Source: Geodermatophilus obscurus
GTDB taxonomy: Bacteria; Actinomycetota; Actinomycetes; Mycobacteriales; Geodermatophilaceae
Assembly (NCBI RefSeq): GCF_900115395.1
Contig: NZ_FOWE01000002.1
Location: forward strand, 62,001 to 126,000
DNA: 64,000 bases
Direction: 5' to 3'
Below, piece after piece: positions 33,987 through 42,493 of this stretch (positions within the stretch are counted from its first letter, which is position 1; each line of letters begins with the position of its first letter). The notes under the pieces were generated by a model that was not told the DNA's origin, did not search any database, and worked only from the letters and a program-made list of their open reading frames with translations. The position numbers and the translations under genes were made by a program.

Positions 33987-36900
33987 ATGTCCGCACGCGT
34001 GGGCACCGCACTGAGGCAGGTGGTGGCGGCCGTCCTCGGCCTGCTGCTGACGGCCGGCGTCCTGGGCCTGGTGGCGCCGCGCGCGGCGCTGGCCGACAGT
34101 GCTCCGCTGGAGCCGACCAGCCCGATCAGCCCGATCACGGTCACCGCCGACCCGCTGCCCACGGTGCAGATCGACGGGATCGTCTGGTCGCAGGTCGTCG
34201 TCGGCAACACGGTCTACGCGGCGGGCAAGTTCGAGTACGCCCGCCCCGCCGGGGCCGCTCCCGGCACCCAGCAGGTGCAGCGGAAGAACCTGCTGGCCTA
34301 CGACATCCGGACGGGGCAGCTCGTCCAGTCCTTCGCGCCCGACCTCAACGCCCAGGCGCTGGTGGTGACCGCCTCCCCGGACGGGTCGCGCATCTACGTC
34401 GGCGGTGACTTCACCCGCGCCGACGGCCAGACCCGGTACCGGGTGGCGGCCTACAGCACCGCGACCGGTCAGCTCGTCCCCGGCTTCCGCCCCGCCGTGG
34501 CGGCGCAGGTGCGGGCGATCGTGGCCACCGACACGACGGTCTACCTCGGCGGCTGGTTCACGGCCGTGGGGTCGAGCGCCCGCACGAAGCTGGCCGCGGT
34601 CCGGGCCTCGGACGGCGCCCTCCTGCCGTGGGCCCCGCAGCCGGGAGCCGCCGCCACCGGCGGCAGCAACGACGTCCTGGCCATGGTTCCCGGTGCCGGC
34701 GGCCAGGTGGTCGTCGGTGGGCGGTTCACCTCGCTCAACGGTGTCGCGGCGACCGCGGTCGGTGCCCTGGACGGCGCCTCCGGAGCCGTCCGGCCGTTCG
34801 CGGTCAACCAGCTGATCACCAACCAGGGCGCCAAGTCGGCCGTCTGGAGCCTGTCCACGGACGGGTCCACCGTCTACGGCACCGCCTACGACTACGGCGG
34901 CCCCGGCAACCTGGAGGGGTCCTTCGCCGCGGCGGCCGACGGCGGTGCCCTGAAGTGGGTCAACACCTGCCTCGGCGACTCGTACTCGAGCCACGCCGCC
35001 AACGGCGTGCTGTACCACGCGGGGCACCCGCACGACTGCAGCAGCATCGGCGGCTTCCCCGAGCAGACGCCGCGGGTGAACCAGTTCGCGACGGCCGTCA
35101 GCCTGGCCCCGGCCGGCACCAGCACCTCCACCTTGCGGAACACGAACTTCCGGGGCAAGCCCGCGCCGGCGCTCCTGCCGTGGTTCCCCTCGTTCACCAC
35201 CGGAGCGGTCAGCGGTGCCACGCAGGCCGGCTGGTCGGTCACGGGCAACGACCGCTACGTCGTCTACGGCGGCGAGTTCCCCCGCGTCAACGGCGTCGGC
35301 CAGCAGGGCCTGGTCCGCTTCGCCGTCCCGTCGCTGGCGCCCAACGCGGTCGGGCCGTGGGTCGACGGGGGGTTCACCCCCACCGTCTCGGCGGTCCCCG
35401 GAGCGGTGCGGATCTCCTGGCGCGCGACGTCCGACCGTGACAACGAGCAGCTGACGTACCGGGTGTACCGGGACAGCGCCACCGGCACCCCGGTCTGCAC
35501 GGTCACCCGGCCCTCGACCTGGTGGAACCGGCCGAGCTACGCGTGCTCGGACACCGGCGCGACCGCCGGCGCCCACCGGTACCAGGTGGTCGCCGTCGAC
35601 CCGTGGGGCAACCGGCAGCCCTCGTCCTGGGTGCAGGCCACGGTCGGCAGCGCGGACCGGAGTCCCGCCCGTCCGTACGCGGACCTGGTGGCAGCCGACG
35701 GCGCGCTCGCGCACTGGCCGCTGGGCGAGGCCGCCGGCACGACGGCGTACGACCGGGTCGGCACGCAGGACGCGGCGGTCAACTCCGGCGTCACCCGGGG
35801 CCAGGCCGGCGCCGTCTCCGGCGACCGCGACACCGCGTTCGCCTTCAACGGCAGCACCTCGGCGTTCGTGGCCTCCGGGGCGGCCGTGCCCAGCCCGCGG
35901 ACCTTCTCGGTCGAGGCGTGGTTCCAGACGACCAGCACGACCGGCGGCCGGATCGTCGGCTTCGGCAGCTCGGCCACCGGGACCAGCGGCTCCTACGACC
36001 GGCACGTGTACATGGACGCGGCGGGCCGCGTGCACTTCGGGATCTGGAACGGCGCCCAGCGGCTGGTCAGCACCGCCGGGTCGTACAACGACGGCCAGTG
36101 GCACCACGTCGTGGGCTCGCTCAGCCACCGGGGCCTGGAGTTCTACGTGGACGGCGTGCTCGTCGGCGCCCGTCCCGAGGTCACCTCGGCCAACCCCTAC
36201 ACCGGCCACTGGCGGATCGGCGGTGACAAGACCTGGTCCGGCTCGTACTGGTTCACCGGCCGGATCGACGAGGTCGCCGTCTACCCGACCGCGCTGAGCG
36301 CCCGGGCCGTGGCCGCCCACACCGCCGCGGGGCGGACCGGTCAGGCCCCCAACGTGGCCCCCACGGCGTCGTTCACCGCGGCCGCGGCGGACCTCACCGG
36401 CTCGTTCGACGGCACCGGCTCCACGGATCCCGACGGCCTGGTCGCCGCCCACGCCTGGGACTTCGGTGACGGGACGACCGGCACGGGGGCGAAGGTGACG
36501 CACGCCTACCGGGCAGCCGGCACCTACACCGTCCGGCTGACCGTGACCGACGACGACGGCGCCACGGCCGCCACGACCCGGTCGGTCACCGTGACCGCGC
36601 CGCCGGTCACCGAGCCGCCGGCCCCCGGCGTCCTGGCCGCCGACGCCTTCGAGCGATCGGTCGCCTCGGGCTGGGGCACCGCGGACAGCGGGGGTGCGTG
36701 GACGGTCACCGGAGGGGTGTCGAACGCCTCGGTCACCGGCGGTTCCGGCAGGCTCGCCGGTGCAGCCGGGCGCGGGGTGGAGGCGGCGCTCGGCGCGGTG
36801 TCCGGACAGGACGTCGTGGTGCAGGCGGACCTCGTCCTGCCGCAGGCCTCGACCGGCGGTGGCACCTACGCCGGCCTCGGCGCCCGGCGGGTGGGCACCA

Positions 36901-38303
36901 GCGACTACCGCACGACGCTGCGCTACCACTCGACCGGTGAGGTCGACGTCCGGCTGGACCGGTACGTCGACGGGGTGGAGACGGTGCTCGGCATCGTCCG
37001 GCTGCCCGAGCGGTACACGCCGGGACGCGCGCTGACCGTGCGCCTCGAGGCCGCCGGCACCGGACCGACCACGCTGCGGGTCAAGGTGTGGACCGCGGGT
37101 ACCGCCGAGCCCTCGGCGTGGACGCTGACCCGCACGGACGCGACCGCCGCGCTGCAGCGACCGGGCGCCGTGTTCGTGCGGACCTACACGTCCGGGAGCG
37201 CGACGCAGACCTCGGTCCTGGTCGTCGACCACCTGCGCGCCGTGCCGGCCGGCACGGCGGTCGAGCCGCAGCCGCAGCCGCAGCCGGAGCCGCAGCCGGA
37301 GCCGCAGCCGAACCAGGCCCCGACCGCGTCGTTCACCGCATCCGGGTCGGGCCTGACCGGCAGCGTCGACGGCACCGGCTCGACCGATGCCGACGGCCGC
37401 GTCGTCGGGCACGCCTGGGACTTCGGTGACGGCGCCACCGGCACCGGGGCGACGGCGTCGCACACCTACGCGGCGGCCGGCACCTACACGGTCCGGCTGA
37501 CCGTCACCGACGACGACGGCGCCACCGGCACGACGACGCGGACGGTGACCGTGGCCGCCCCCGCCCCGCAGCCGCAGCCGGAACCCCAGCCGCAGCCGGA
37601 ACCCCAGCCGCAGCCGGAACCCCAGCCGCAGCCGCAGCCGGAGCCCACCGTGCTGGCCGCCGACGCGTTCGGCCGGGAGGTCGCCTCCGGGTGGGGCCGG
37701 GCGGACGTCGGCGGGAGCTGGAGCACCTACGGCGGGACCGGCGCGGTGTCGGTGACCGCGGGGTCCGGCCGGGTCACCGCCGGCCCGGGGACCAGCGCCG
37801 GCGGCGTGCTCCCCGTGGGGGCGCAGGACCTGGTGGTCCAGGCCCGGGTGACCCTGGACCAGGCGGCCACCGGCGGTGGCACCTGGGTCGTGCTGGGCAC
37901 CCGCGACGTGGGTGGGTCCCGCTACAAGGCCCAGCTGTGGTTCTCCGCCGACGGCCGCGTGCAGGTGGCCCTGCTCCGGGTGGTCGACTGGTCCGAGACG
38001 TGGCTGACCGGCGGCTGGGTGCCCGGCTACGGCACCGCCGGTTCCTACACCCCCGGCACGCCGCTCGACCTCCGGGTCGAGGTGGCGGGGACCGGTCCGG
38101 CGCAGCTGCGGGTCAAGGCCTGGGCCGCGGGGACGGCGGAGCCGGACTGGCAGCTCACCGCGAGCGACGCCACCGCCGCGCTGCAGCGGGCCGGCGGGCT
38201 GCGCGTGGACGTCTACAACGCCCGCTCCTCCACCGGCCCCACGGCCGTGCGCATCGACGACGTCCGGGTGACGGCAGCGGGGGAGACCCCGCCGGCGCGC
38301 TGA
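33987..38303 (+). CDS. Large modular secreted protein (beta-propeller, FN3-like, LamG, two PKD and two jelly-roll modules)
   Basis: 1438 residues. A signal peptide (1 to about 36, ending ALA-DS) shows export. Residues about 50-460 contain repeated VYVGGDFTRADG/VYLGGWFTAVG/VVVGGRFTSLNG units, a beta-propeller-like domain. An FN3-like domain (about 466-551), a LamG/concanavalin module (about 570-781), a PKD domain (791-868; HAWDFGDGTTGTG) and a jelly-roll module (880-1088) follow. Then a Pro-Gln-Glu linker, a second PKD (1110-1189), another linker and a second jelly-roll module (1221-1428). There is no LPxTG or C-terminal membrane helix, so it is released or held by binding to polysaccharide. 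Adhesion or matrix function is inferred. Confidence 0.92.
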   Translation: MSARVGTALRQVVAAVLGLLLTAGVLGLVAPRAALADSAPLEPTSPISPITVTADPLPTVQIDGIVWSQVVVGNTVYAAGKFEYARPAGAAPGTQQVQRKNLLAYDIRTGQLVQSFAPDLNAQALVVTASPDGSRIYVGGDFTRADGQTRYRVAAYSTATGQLVPGFRPAVAAQVRAIVATDTTVYLGGWFTAVGSSARTKLAAVRASDGALLPWAPQPGAAATGGSNDVLAMVPGAGGQVVVGGRFTSLNGVAATAVGALDGASGAVRPFAVNQLITNQGAKSAVWSLSTDGSTVYGTAYDYGGPGNLEGSFAAAADGGALKWVNTCLGDSYSSHAANGVLYHAGHPHDCSSIGGFPEQTPRVNQFATAVSLAPAGTSTSTLRNTNFRGKPAPALLPWFPSFTTGAVSGATQAGWSVTGNDRYVVYGGEFPRVNGVGQQGLVRFAVPSLAPNAVGPWVDGGFTPTVSAVPGAVRISWRATSDRDNEQLTYRVYRDSATGTPVCTVTRPSTWWNRPSYACSDTGATAGAHRYQVVAVDPWGNRQPSSWVQATVGSADRSPARPYADLVAADGALAHWPLGEAAGTTAYDRVGTQDAAVNSGVTRGQAGAVSGDRDTAFAFNGSTSAFVASGAAVPSPRTFSVEAWFQTTSTTGGRIVGFGSSATGTSGSYDRHVYMDAAGRVHFGIWNGAQRLVSTAGSYNDGQWHHVVGSLSHRGLEFYVDGVLVGARPEVTSANPYTGHWRIGGDKTWSGSYWFTGRIDEVAVYPTALSARAVAAHTAAGRTGQAPNVAPTASFTAAAADLTGSFDGTGSTDPDGLVAAHAWDFGDGTTGTGAKVTHAYRAAGTYTVRLTVTDDDGATAATTRSVTVTAPPVTEPPAPGVLAADAFERSVASGWGTADSGGAWTVTGGVSNASVTGGSGRLAGAAGRGVEAALGAVSGQDVVVQADLVLPQASTGGGTYAGLGARRVGTSDYRTTLRYHSTGEVDVRLDRYVDGVETVLGIVRLPERYTPGRALTVRLEAAGTGPTTLRVKVWTAGTAEPSAWTLTRTDATAALQRPGAVFVRTYTSGSATQTSVLVVDHLRAVPAGTAVEPQPQPQPEPQPEPQPNQAPTASFTASGSGLTGSVDGTGSTDADGRVVGHAWDFGDGATGTGATASHTYAAAGTYTVRLTVTDDDGATGTTTRTVTVAAPAPQPQPEPQPQPEPQPQPEPQPQPQPEPTVLAADAFGREVASGWGRADVGGSWSTYGGTGAVSVTAGSGRVTAGPGTSAGGVLPVGAQDLVVQARVTLDQAATGGGTWVVLGTRDVGGSRYKAQLWFSADGRVQVALLRVVDWSETWLTGGWVPGYGTAGSYTPGTPLDLRVEVAGTGPAQLRVKAWAAGTAEPDWQLTASDATAALQRAGGLRVDVYNARSSTGPTAVRIDDVRVTAAGETPPAR

Positions 38304-38318
38304 GCGGAGCGACGGTCA

Positions 38319-38353
38319 CCTCACCCCCGGCGGGCTCCCCGCCGGGGGTGAGG
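38319..38353 (+). terminator. Perfect 16-bp stem terminator
   Basis: CCTCACCCCCGGCGGG and CCCGCCGGGGGTGAGG pair perfectly around a 3-base loop CTC, 15 bp after the stop of the large secreted protein. Confidence 0.8.
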
Positions 38354-38463
38354 TCGTCCCGGGGTGCCCCGCAGGGGTGATGACGCCACCGGGGGCCCGG
38401 CGCACGATCGTCCGGCCGCCGCGCCCTCCGAGCGCCGGGCGGCGCGCCGGCAGGAGGACCACC

Positions 38464-38514
38464 ATGACCCGTCGCCCCGCGACACCGACGACACGCACCG
38501 GCAGGCCGGGATGA
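38464..38514 (+). CDS. 16-residue leader peptide before the GT2-GT4 gene
   Basis: ATG 38464 follows AGGAGG with a 6-base spacer, the best ribosome binding site in the area. It reads MTRRPATPTTRTGRPG and stops at TGA 38512-38514, overlapping the ATG of the fusion glycosyltransferase (ATGA). The downstream ATG has only a weak site, so translation is probably coupled. The peptide itself is Thr/Arg/Pro-rich and unrecognised. It could equally be a non-functional upstream frame. Confidence 0.5.
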   Translation: MTRRPATPTTRTGRPG

Positions 38515-40673
38515 CGGCGACCGCTCCCGTCGGGCCCGCTCCCGCCGGTGCCGGCCCCGCCACCGGGGGCCGGCTCGGGGTCGTCGTCGTGTCGTACGGC
38601 AGCTCGGAGCTGCTCCGGCGCACCCTCGCCCCGGCCGGCCTGCCCGGGCCCGACGTCTCCGTCGTCGTCGTCGACAACCTCTCCACCGCGGCCGAGCGCG
38701 CCGCCGTCCGGGAGCTCGGGGCCGCCAGCGGCTGGCACGTCGTCGCCATGCCGGACAACCGCGGGTTCGGCGCGGCCTGCAACGCCGGCGTCGCCGCCGC
38801 CCGGGAGCTGGGCTGCAGCACCTTCCTGTTCCTCAACCCGGACGCCGTGATCACGCCCGCCGTCGTCGCCGAGCTGCGGGCGCAGAGCCTGCGGGAGCCG
38901 ATGTCGCTGATCAGCCCGCGGCTGCTGACCTCCGACGGCGCGGTGGCGTTCCTCGCCGCCCGCACCGACCTGCGCGACGGCCGGGTGCGGCGCCGTCCCG
39001 CGGCCGCCGGGCCCCGCACCACCGACCCCGGCGACTGGCTGTGCGGCGCCTGCGTCGTGGTGCACGACGAGCTGTTCTCCCGGATCGGCGGGTACGACGA
39101 GGACTACTTCCTCTACTGGGAGGACGTCGACCTGGGCTTCCGGGCGGTCGCGGCCGGCGCCACGGTGGTCCTGCGCGAGGACCTGGTGGCCGTCCACGAC
39201 GAGGGCGGCACCCACGGGGAGCGCCGCCGGGGCCAGGCCAAGTCCGCCCTGTACTACCGCTACAACTGCCGCAACCGGCTGGTCTTCGCCGCGCGCAACC
39301 TCGACCGCCGCACGCTGCTGCGCTGGGTCCTGACCACGCCTGCGGTCAGCTGGCAGATCCTGCTGCGCGGTGGACGGCGCCAGCTGGTCCAGGACCCGTC
39401 GCTGCTGTGGCCGGCGGTGCGCGGCTCGCTCGAGGGCCTGGCCCGCGTGCTGCCGGCCCTCCTGCGCGGTCCGCGACGGCGGCCGGCCCGCCCGCGGGTG
39501 CTCGTGGTGCACCCCGGTGCCGAGCTCTACGGCTCCGACCGGGTGCTGATCGCGTCGGTCGAGTCCCTGCTGCACCGCTCCGACGTCACCGTCGCGCTCC
39601 CCGGGCACGGGCCCCTGGTCGCGGAGCTCCGGAGCCGCGGCGCCGACGTCGTCGTCCGGCGCATGCCCGTGCTCCGGAAGGCCGCGCTGCGGCCGGCCGG
39701 CGTGCTGCGCCTCCTCGCCGACACGGTGCTCGGCCTGCCGTCGGCGCTGGCGCTGCTGCGCCGGGCGTCGACGGTGTACGTGAACACCACCGTCCTGCCG
39801 GGCTGGCTGCTGCTGGCCCGCCTCACCGGCCGCCGGGTCGTCTGCCACGTGCACGAGGCCGAGTGGCCCGGCCCCGCGGTCCTGCAGCGGCTGCTCCTGC
39901 GGACGCTCCTCGCAGCCCACACCGTGGTCGCCAACAGCCGGTTCACCGCCCGCGCGGTCACCGGCCTGGTCCCGGCGCTCGCCGGCCGCACCACCGTGGT
40001 CCCCAACCCGGTGCCCGGGCCGCCCGACGTCGTCCCCGCCCGCCTGCGGCCGACGGGTCCGGCCCGCCTGCTCTTCGTCGGCCGCCTCTCGCCCCGGAAG
40101 GGCCCCGACGTCGCCGTCCGCGCCCTCCGCGCCCTGCTCGACCGCGGCGTCGACGCCAGGCTCACCGTCGCGGGCTCGGTCTTCGAGGGCTACGAGTGGT
40201 TCGCCGAGGAGCTGCGCGCCGGGATCGCCGCGTCCGGGCTGACCGGCCGCGTCGACCTCACCGGCTTCCGCGACGACGTGTGGCCGCTGCTGCAGGAGGC
40301 CGACGTCGTGCTCGTCCCCTCCACGCTCGACGAGTCCTTCGGCAACGCGGCCGTCGAGGCGGTGCTGGCCGGCCGGCCGGTCGTCGTCAGCGACCTGGGC
40401 GGTCTGCGCGAGGCCGTCGACGGGTATGCGGCAGCCCGGATCGCCGAACCCGGTGTGCCGGAGTCCTGGGCCGACGCCGTCGCCGACCTGCTCCGCGACT
40501 GGCCGGCCGTGCGCCGGGCGGCCCTGGCCGACGCCGCCCGCGCGGCCGACCGGCACGCCGTGGGCCGCTACGCCGCCGACCTGCTCGGCGCCACCGACCT
40601 GCTCGACGCCACCGACCTGCCCGGCGCCACCGCGGCCGTGGTGCCGGCCGGCTCCCGGGCGGTGGCCCGGTGA
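38511..40673 (+). CDS. Fused glycosyltransferase: GT2 (WbbL-like) plus GT4
   Basis: 720 residues with two complete catalytic domains. The GT2 half (about 20-290) has VVVVSYGSSELLRRTL, VVVDN, the WbbL-type DNRGFGAACNAGV and FLFLNPDA, and EDYFLYWEDVDLGFR. The GT4 half (about 320-690) has VHPGAELYGSDRVLIASVES, VCHVHEAEW, VVPNPVPGPPDV, FVGRLSPRKGPDVAVRA and the E-x7-E-like PSTLDESFGNAAVEAVLAG. The C-terminus ends in ATDLLDATDLPGAT repeats. Two sequential sugar additions by one polypeptide are likely. It overlaps the leader peptide (ATGA) and the next GT2 gene (GTGA). Rhamnose transfer by the first half is a family-level guess. Confidence 0.92.
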   Translation: MTATAPVGPAPAGAGPATGGRLGVVVVSYGSSELLRRTLAPAGLPGPDVSVVVVDNLSTAAERAAVRELGAASGWHVVAMPDNRGFGAACNAGVAAARELGCSTFLFLNPDAVITPAVVAELRAQSLREPMSLISPRLLTSDGAVAFLAARTDLRDGRVRRRPAAAGPRTTDPGDWLCGACVVVHDELFSRIGGYDEDYFLYWEDVDLGFRAVAAGATVVLREDLVAVHDEGGTHGERRRGQAKSALYYRYNCRNRLVFAARNLDRRTLLRWVLTTPAVSWQILLRGGRRQLVQDPSLLWPAVRGSLEGLARVLPALLRGPRRRPARPRVLVVHPGAELYGSDRVLIASVESLLHRSDVTVALPGHGPLVAELRSRGADVVVRRMPVLRKAALRPAGVLRLLADTVLGLPSALALLRRASTVYVNTTVLPGWLLLARLTGRRVVCHVHEAEWPGPAVLQRLLLRTLLAAHTVVANSRFTARAVTGLVPALAGRTTVVPNPVPGPPDVVPARLRPTGPARLLFVGRLSPRKGPDVAVRALRALLDRGVDARLTVAGSVFEGYEWFAEELRAGIAASGLTGRVDLTGFRDDVWPLLQEADVVLVPSTLDESFGNAAVEAVLAGRPVVVSDLGGLREAVDGYAAARIAEPGVPESWADAVADLLRDWPAVRRAALADAARAADRHAVGRYAADLLGATDLLDATDLPGATAAVVPAGSRAVAR

Positions 40674-41677
40674 CCGCGCCCACGACCGAGCCGGCCCACA
40701 CCCGGACCGTCCGCGTCACGGTCGCGGTGCCGACCTACCGCCGTCCCGACGACCTGCGCGTCCTGTTGCCGGCGGTGCTCGACCAGGCGCGGGAGGTGGC
40801 GGCCGCGAGCGGCGGCCGCTACGCCGTCGACGTCCTCGTCGTCGACAACGACCCGGACGGCGGCGCCGCCGCCACCGTCGCCGGGATGGCCGCGGCGGAG
40901 CTGCGTCACGTCACCGAGCCGACGCCGGGCATCCCCGCCGTCCGCAACCGGGCTCTGGCCGAGGCCGCCGACGCGGAGCTGCTGGCCTTCATCGACGACG
41001 ACGAGCGCCCCGAGCCCGGCTGGCTGGCCGCCCTGCTCGACACGTGGGCCGCCACCGGCGCGGCCGCCGTGTGCGGCGTCGTGCTCGCCGAGTACGCCGG
41101 TGAGCTGGACCCGTGGATCCGGGCGGGCGGCTTCTTCGTCCGCCGTCGCTGGCCCACCGGGACGCCGCGGGACCTCGCCGCCTGCAACAACCTCCTGCTC
41201 GACCTCGACCAGGTGCGGGCGCTCGGCCTGCGGTTCGAGCCGGCGCTCGGTCTGGGCGGCGGTGAGGACAGCCTCTTCAGCCGTGCCCTGAGCCGGGCCG
41301 GCGGCCGCATCGTGTGGTGCGACGAGGCGGCCGTCGTCGACCGGGTGCCGGCCGGCCGCATGACCCGGTCCTGGGTGCTCACCCGCGCGTGGAGCCACGG
41401 CAACGCCGCCGTGCGCATCGAGCTGCGGCTGACCACCGGGGCCGCCGCCCGGCTGCGCGTGCGCCTGGGGGGCGTGACCGGCGGGCTGGCGCGCGTCGTC
41501 GCCGGTGGACTCCGCTGGGGCTGGGGGCTGCTGCTGCGGTCCGACCGGCACCAGGCCCGCGGGCTGCGCACGTCGTTGCGCGGAGCCGGGATGGCCGGCG
41601 GCGCCTGCGGCCTGGTCTTCGAGGAGTACGCCCGGTCCGGCCGCCGCTGGCACTTCGCACGAGGAGGACTCCGGTGA
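40670..41677 (+). CDS. GT2 family glycosyltransferase
   Basis: 335 residues, GT-A fold, inverting. VAVPTYRRPDDLRVLLPAVL opens the nucleotide-binding half, LVVDNDP and PGIPAVRNRALAEA follow, and FIDDDERPEPGWL carries the DxD metal motif. GGGEDSLFSRALSRAGG and WCDEAAVVDRVP match the acceptor half. C-terminal residues (about 255-290) are amphipathic/hydrophobic and may contact the membrane. It is a paralogue of the gene at 43995 (same WCDEA..V..VP..R.TRSWV block). GTG 40670 overlaps the preceding stop. It forms an operon with the fusion glycosyltransferase and the deacetylase. Confidence 0.9.
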   Translation: MTAPTTEPAHTRTVRVTVAVPTYRRPDDLRVLLPAVLDQAREVAAASGGRYAVDVLVVDNDPDGGAAATVAGMAAAELRHVTEPTPGIPAVRNRALAEAADAELLAFIDDDERPEPGWLAALLDTWAATGAAAVCGVVLAEYAGELDPWIRAGGFFVRRRWPTGTPRDLAACNNLLLDLDQVRALGLRFEPALGLGGGEDSLFSRALSRAGGRIVWCDEAAVVDRVPAGRMTRSWVLTRAWSHGNAAVRIELRLTTGAAARLRVRLGGVTGGLARVVAGGLRWGWGLLLRSDRHQARGLRTSLRGAGMAGGACGLVFEEYARSGRRWHFARGGLR

Positions 41678-42417
41678 ACCCCCTGACGACGGCCCGGACC
41701 GTGGCCGGAGCCACGCGCCGCGGTGCCCGGCGGTCGGCCGGCGCGCTGCTGGGCTCCGCCGTGGAGGTGCGGACCGAGCGACCCGAGGTGGTGCTCACCT
41801 TCGACGACGGCCCCGAGCCCGGCGGCACCGACCGGGTCCTGTCGGCCCTCGCCGACGCGGGGGCCACCGCGACCTTCTTCGTCCTGCTGACCCGCGTGCG
41901 CCGGTACCCCGCGCTGCTCGGTGAGGTCCTCGCGGCCGGCCACGAGGTGGCCCTGCACGGGGTCGACCACCGGGCGCTGCCGACCCTGCCGCCGGGGGAG
42001 GTCGCCAGGCTCGTCCGCGCGGGCCGGGCCGAGCTCGAGGACGCGACCGGGCGGCCGGTGCGCTGGTTCCGCCCGCCCTACGGCCGGCAGACCCTCCGCA
42101 ACTGGCGGTCGGTGACCGGTGCCGGGCTGGTCCCGGTGCTGTGGGGACCCACCACGTGGGACTGGAAGGACGTGCCCGTCGCCGAGCGCGTCGCCCGGTC
42201 CCAGCGGGGCATCCGGCCGGGCGCGGTCGTCCTGGCCCACGACGGCTTCGCCGGGCCGGACGACGGTGCCTGCGACGGGCCGCCGCCCCGGTTCGACCGC
42301 GGTGAGCTGGTCACCGGCGTGCTCGAGGCCTACGCCGAGCGCGGCCTGTCGGCGCGTTCGCTGGAGCAGTCGCTGCGGTCCGGTGTCCTGGTCCGGGAGC
42401 CGTGGTTCCCGGGCTGA
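41674..42417 (+). CDS. Polysaccharide deacetylase (NodB/CE4), copy 1
   Basis: 247 residues. The CE4 motifs are present: LTFDDGPEPGG (catalytic Asp and metal Asp), ALHGVDHR (H-x3-H metal ligands), RWFRPPYGRQ (motif 3), WDWKD and VVLAHDGF (catalytic His motif). The N-terminus lacks a signal peptide, although residues 10-35 are Ala-rich, so it may act inside the cell on lipid-linked or nucleotide-linked sugar. GAGGAGG before GTG 41674 and overlap with the GT2 stop place it last in a three-gene operon. A strong terminator follows and is shared with the convergent flippase. Confidence 0.93.
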   Translation: MNPLTTARTVAGATRRGARRSAGALLGSAVEVRTERPEVVLTFDDGPEPGGTDRVLSALADAGATATFFVLLTRVRRYPALLGEVLAAGHEVALHGVDHRALPTLPPGEVARLVRAGRAELEDATGRPVRWFRPPYGRQTLRNWRSVTGAGLVPVLWGPTTWDWKDVPVAERVARSQRGIRPGAVVLAHDGFAGPDDGACDGPPPRFDRGELVTGVLEAYAERGLSARSLEQSLRSGVLVREPWFPG

Positions 42418-42439
42418 CCCGGTCGACGGCCGACGACGC

Positions 42440-42476
42440 GCGCTGCCCCCGTTCCCGCGAGGAGCGGGGGCAGCGC
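42440..42476. terminator. Bidirectional terminator between convergent operons
   Basis: GCGCTGCCCCCG and CGGGGGCAGCGC pair perfectly (12 bp, 13-base loop), located 22 bp after the deacetylase stop and 17 bp from the stop of the flippase on the opposite strand. Confidence 0.75.
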
Positions 42477-42493
42477 CGTGTCCGGGCCTGCCG

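Noticed and set aside
37261-37650. Microsatellite-like CAGCCGGAGCCG repeats
   Set aside because: They are in-frame linkers (Pro-Gln-Pro-Glu) between modules of the secreted protein.
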